Source of the DNA: Strigamia acuminata
Lineage: Eukaryota > Arthropoda > Chilopoda > Geophilomorpha > Linotaeniidae
Assembly: GCA_949358305.1 (NCBI GenBank)
Contig: OX442314.1
Coordinates: 7,619,060 to 7,683,059 of the forward strand
Direction of reading: 5' to 3'
DNA length: 64,000 nucleotides
Part shown: in pieces, positions 61,763-64,000 of the stretch
How positions within the stretch are numbered: the stretch's first letter is position 1
Layout of the letters: each line of letters opens with the position of its first letter
Translations under genes and position numbers: made by a program
Notes under the pieces: model-generated
Databases searched by the model: none
Told to the model about the DNA's origin: nothing
What the model saw: the letters and a program-made list of their open reading frames with translations, nothing else

Positions 61763-62809
61763 CTGCAGACGCAAATAAATTATTTTATTAAAAATAATTC
61801 CACTCTAAATAATCATTCCTTGAGTCCAAAGAATTAAAACGTATTGTTCGCAACGAAAATACACAACTCGAGTTATTTATAACCCCTAACACGTGACACT
61901 AATGAGTCACATTCCCCTTGTGTTTATGACACGAGAATGGACTCGCCTGACAGCGATTTTCATCGAAAATCGCAACTTGTTGATTTTTCAAAAGAAAAAA
62001 TCCCCTTAGTTTTATAAACTATTTAATCCAACTTTCGAGTGTCAAGGATAACTTTCGTATTAATTAATTAACACTTAGTCTAATAATTTTTTACATCGAA
62101 AATTCACCGCTAAATAATTCATGCAAGCCTCGACCGCGACTTGATTTAAATAATTAGTGCCTACATACTTAAATCTTAATAATTCATTATTAATATTTAA
62201 CCCAACTATTCGACTGAATAGCTAAACTTCCAGAGTGATTTTAGTGCCGATTCACGCTTATAATACACGTGAATTTTTTAACTTTTATCGGGACGCCGAT
62301 AATTTATCAATTGTTGCGAACAATTTTCAATTCTTTGGTCAAAGAAAAATAACGAAACTACTTACTGTTGGAAGTTTCGTGTTTGAAGCTGGCTAAATGA
62401 ATTAGCGTCGAAATTCTCAAGTCGAAAAAATGAAGAGGAGACGAGGGGACGAAGTCACTTGTATCCACGTGTTTAACGAAGTGTTTGTGTGCAATGAACC
62501 CTGGGAATTTTATTCCCTATTAATTATCGGGTTCGAGGTTTAATCACACCTCGTAAATCTCGTATCCTCGTGAAGAGGCGAGAACATCACTTTTCAAAGT
62601 AATTCTCTGTATTTTAGTTAAACTACATGTAAATACAACCAAAAAATTAAAATATTCTATCGAATATTTAATTCATCGCAACAAATTCATATTTTAATAT
62701 AAATTTTGATAAATATCGTAATATCTTGTCCCCCGGTGTTGAGATTATAAATCACTACACCTGTCAGACATGTAAATAATTACAGTCTTCAAGTTTTGAA
62801 TAAAACTTA
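61763..62809 (-). other. Non-coding interval between pol and ORF3, right-hand family A copy
   Basis: Counterpart of 4714-5765. The donor CCAACA|GTAAGTAG (exon end 62366) and the acceptor before 61762 match the left copy. No gene is seen. Confidence 0.55.
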
Positions 62810-64000
62810 TCAATTCCAACAAAACTTTGAGGCTTTTCCTCGTTGTTGGTATGGTTTTTTAAATACTGCAGTGATGTTTCGCACGAAATTTTCATCTGCA
62901 TATTTAGGATTTGGTTTTCGTTCTCGTCGTGGACGAGTGCTAGTTCGTGGAACTATCGGTTGAGGTTTGCGGGGTTTTCGAGGCGGTTTCTTTGGAACTT
63001 CGCCTCTTTTTAACGCCGCTTTCTTTTCCATAGCAGTTAAGCGTTGTCTATGTCTATGTTTAGACTTTGTGGGCGCAGATTTGTCAATCTGCACTGAAGT
63101 TGAGTCGGATAATTCCATTGGAATTTCTGAGGAAGTTTCAGGAATTAATTCCATTTCTTCAGCATCCGGAAGTTGATTACTTTCGTCCATCCATTTAGGA
63201 TTTTCTTGAGGCGAGTAAGAGGCGGACTTTTGTCCTACTTTCCAAGTCTCAACCGGGTATGAGGGCGTATAGGGATACAACGCTTTAATATTTACTGATT
63301 TTTCAATCGAACCATCCGATAATTTGCGTAATTTATACGCTCCGCCTGGAAGTACTTTAGTAATCTCCCACGGACCATCTCTCTTCTCTGCGAAACCAGC
63401 AGAAATATTTTTATCTGCGCACGAGAGAATGTGAGTTTGTTTCCAAACTAAATCTCCAACTTCAAACTCCGTAATTACGAACTTTTGTTCGTGTATTTTC
63501 CTGTGTCGTTCAAAATTCAATTGAATTCTGCGATGCATCTCTTGATGCGATCTGCGCAATACATCCAATAGTACTCTGACATATTTTTCTGGATTTTCTT
63601 TGTCAAATGAATTGGCATGTTTAATAATCCTTGGGTCGAAAGGTAATGTTACGATTCGTCCCGTGTTCAGTAACATCGGGCTTGAGCCCGTTGCCGCTGA
63701 GACATTATTTCTCATCGCGAACGCGAATTCGTCTAAATATCGTGGCCATTGCGTGTGCACATCTGTGTACACAGCCAGCATCGTCTTTATATCTCTATTG
63801 GCTCGCTCTGTCGGGTTCGCCTGGGCATGATACGTGCTCGTATGAGACGGGCGAATGTTGTACATATCGCAATACTCATTGTAAATATCGGAAACAAATT
63901 GTTTTCCGTTATCGCTCACAATCTTTTTGGGGTGTCCCCATCTGTTTGTAACAGATCTTAATTCTTGAACGCAGTTAGCGCTCGTGGCTTTTGTCAAAGC
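62810..64000 (-). CDS. pol: Pol C-terminal part (integrase), right-hand family A copy, partial at window edge
   Basis: The minus-strand frame is open at the right window edge and ends at TGA 62812-62810. It covers the integrase core from SDNGKQF (second catalytic Asp) through NPTER (catalytic Glu), the GPY/F-type module (RDGPW) and a basic Pro/Arg/Lys-rich tail ending in KASKFCWN. At the codon where the left copy has TGA this one reads CGA, so it shows the full-length C-terminus of the family. The piece is intact as far as visible. Confidence 0.9.
   Translation of the reverse strand, partial: ALTKATSANCVQELRSVTNRWGHPKKIVSDNGKQFVSDIYNEYCDMYNIRPSHTSTYHAQANPTERANRDIKTMLAVYTDVHTQWPRYLDEFAFAMRNNVSAATGSSPMLLNTGRIVTLPFDPRIIKHANSFDKENPEKYVRVLLDVLRRSHQEMHRRIQLNFERHRKIHEQKFVITEFEVGDLVWKQTHILSCADKNISAGFAEKRDGPWEITKVLPGGAYKLRKLSDGSIEKSVNIKALYPYTPSYPVETWKVGQKSASYSPQENPKWMDESNQLPDAEEMELIPETSSEIPMELSDSTSVQIDKSAPTKSKHRHRQRLTAMEKKAALKRGEVPKKPPRKPRKPQPIVPRTSTRPRRERKPNPKYADENFVRNITAVFKKPYQQRGKASKFCWN

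Larger units (their letters stand above)
57758..64000 (-). mobile_element. Second family A Ty3/Gypsy-type element, inverted, truncated by window edge
   Basis: Minus-strand copy of the element at 1-9760. It shows the 3' LTR, purine tract, third ORF, non-coding interval with splice sites and the C-terminal third of pol. The pol frame has no nonsense codon where the left copy does. The remainder lies right of the window. Confidence 0.9.

Overview
The window is animal, probably arthropod, DNA. There are no operons or ribosome-binding sites. Introns are spliced, and the only recognisable host gene encodes DEG/ENaC (pickpocket-type) channel subunits. A springtail or other hexapod is plausible, but I cannot prove it from this sequence. 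Nearly everything else is a nested pile of transposable elements. No tRNA, rRNA or CRISPR locus was seen.

Layout. 1-9760 (+): the 3' part of a Ty3/Gypsy-type LTR element, 'family A' (gag end, pol, a third ORF, 3' LTR). 9842-16412 (-): a host DEG/ENaC locus whose exons encode two channel modules joined in one reading frame. Its introns carry three inverted-repeat elements and a decayed LINE. 16413-18863: non-coding DNA with hairpins and a small hAT-like MITE. 18864-21565: a Tc1/mariner-type foldback element with 20-bp minisatellite arms, one of which holds a piggyBac-like MITE. 21712-22084 plus 35582-36030: a solo LTR split by a complete, apparently young Ty3/Gypsy element, 'B' (22085-35577, 4-bp target duplication). 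36137-55107: a Tc1-like element with satellite-bearing inverted repeats. It contains a second complete Gypsy element, 'C' (37549-52773, minus strand), a satellite array and a MITE; C itself carries a solo family-A LTR in pol. 55110-56180: decayed DNA. 56183-57276: a 1.1-kb palindromic element. 57758-64000: a second family-A element, minus strand, running off the right edge.

How the genes work together. Both Gypsy families have gag and pol in a -1 frameshift relation at A-AAA-AAC heptamers followed by a predicted stem; family B/C has two such heptamers in tandem. Both carry a large third ORF where env would lie, but with no signal peptide or membrane segment that I can see. Its ATG lies directly after a splice acceptor. 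In B and C a conserved small acidic ORF ends at a conserved donor and would join the third ORF in frame, which predicts a two-exon, non-Env protein.

Most upstream starts that look open at GTG or TTG are not used here. I chose ATG codons supported by splice sites or by conservation between copies.
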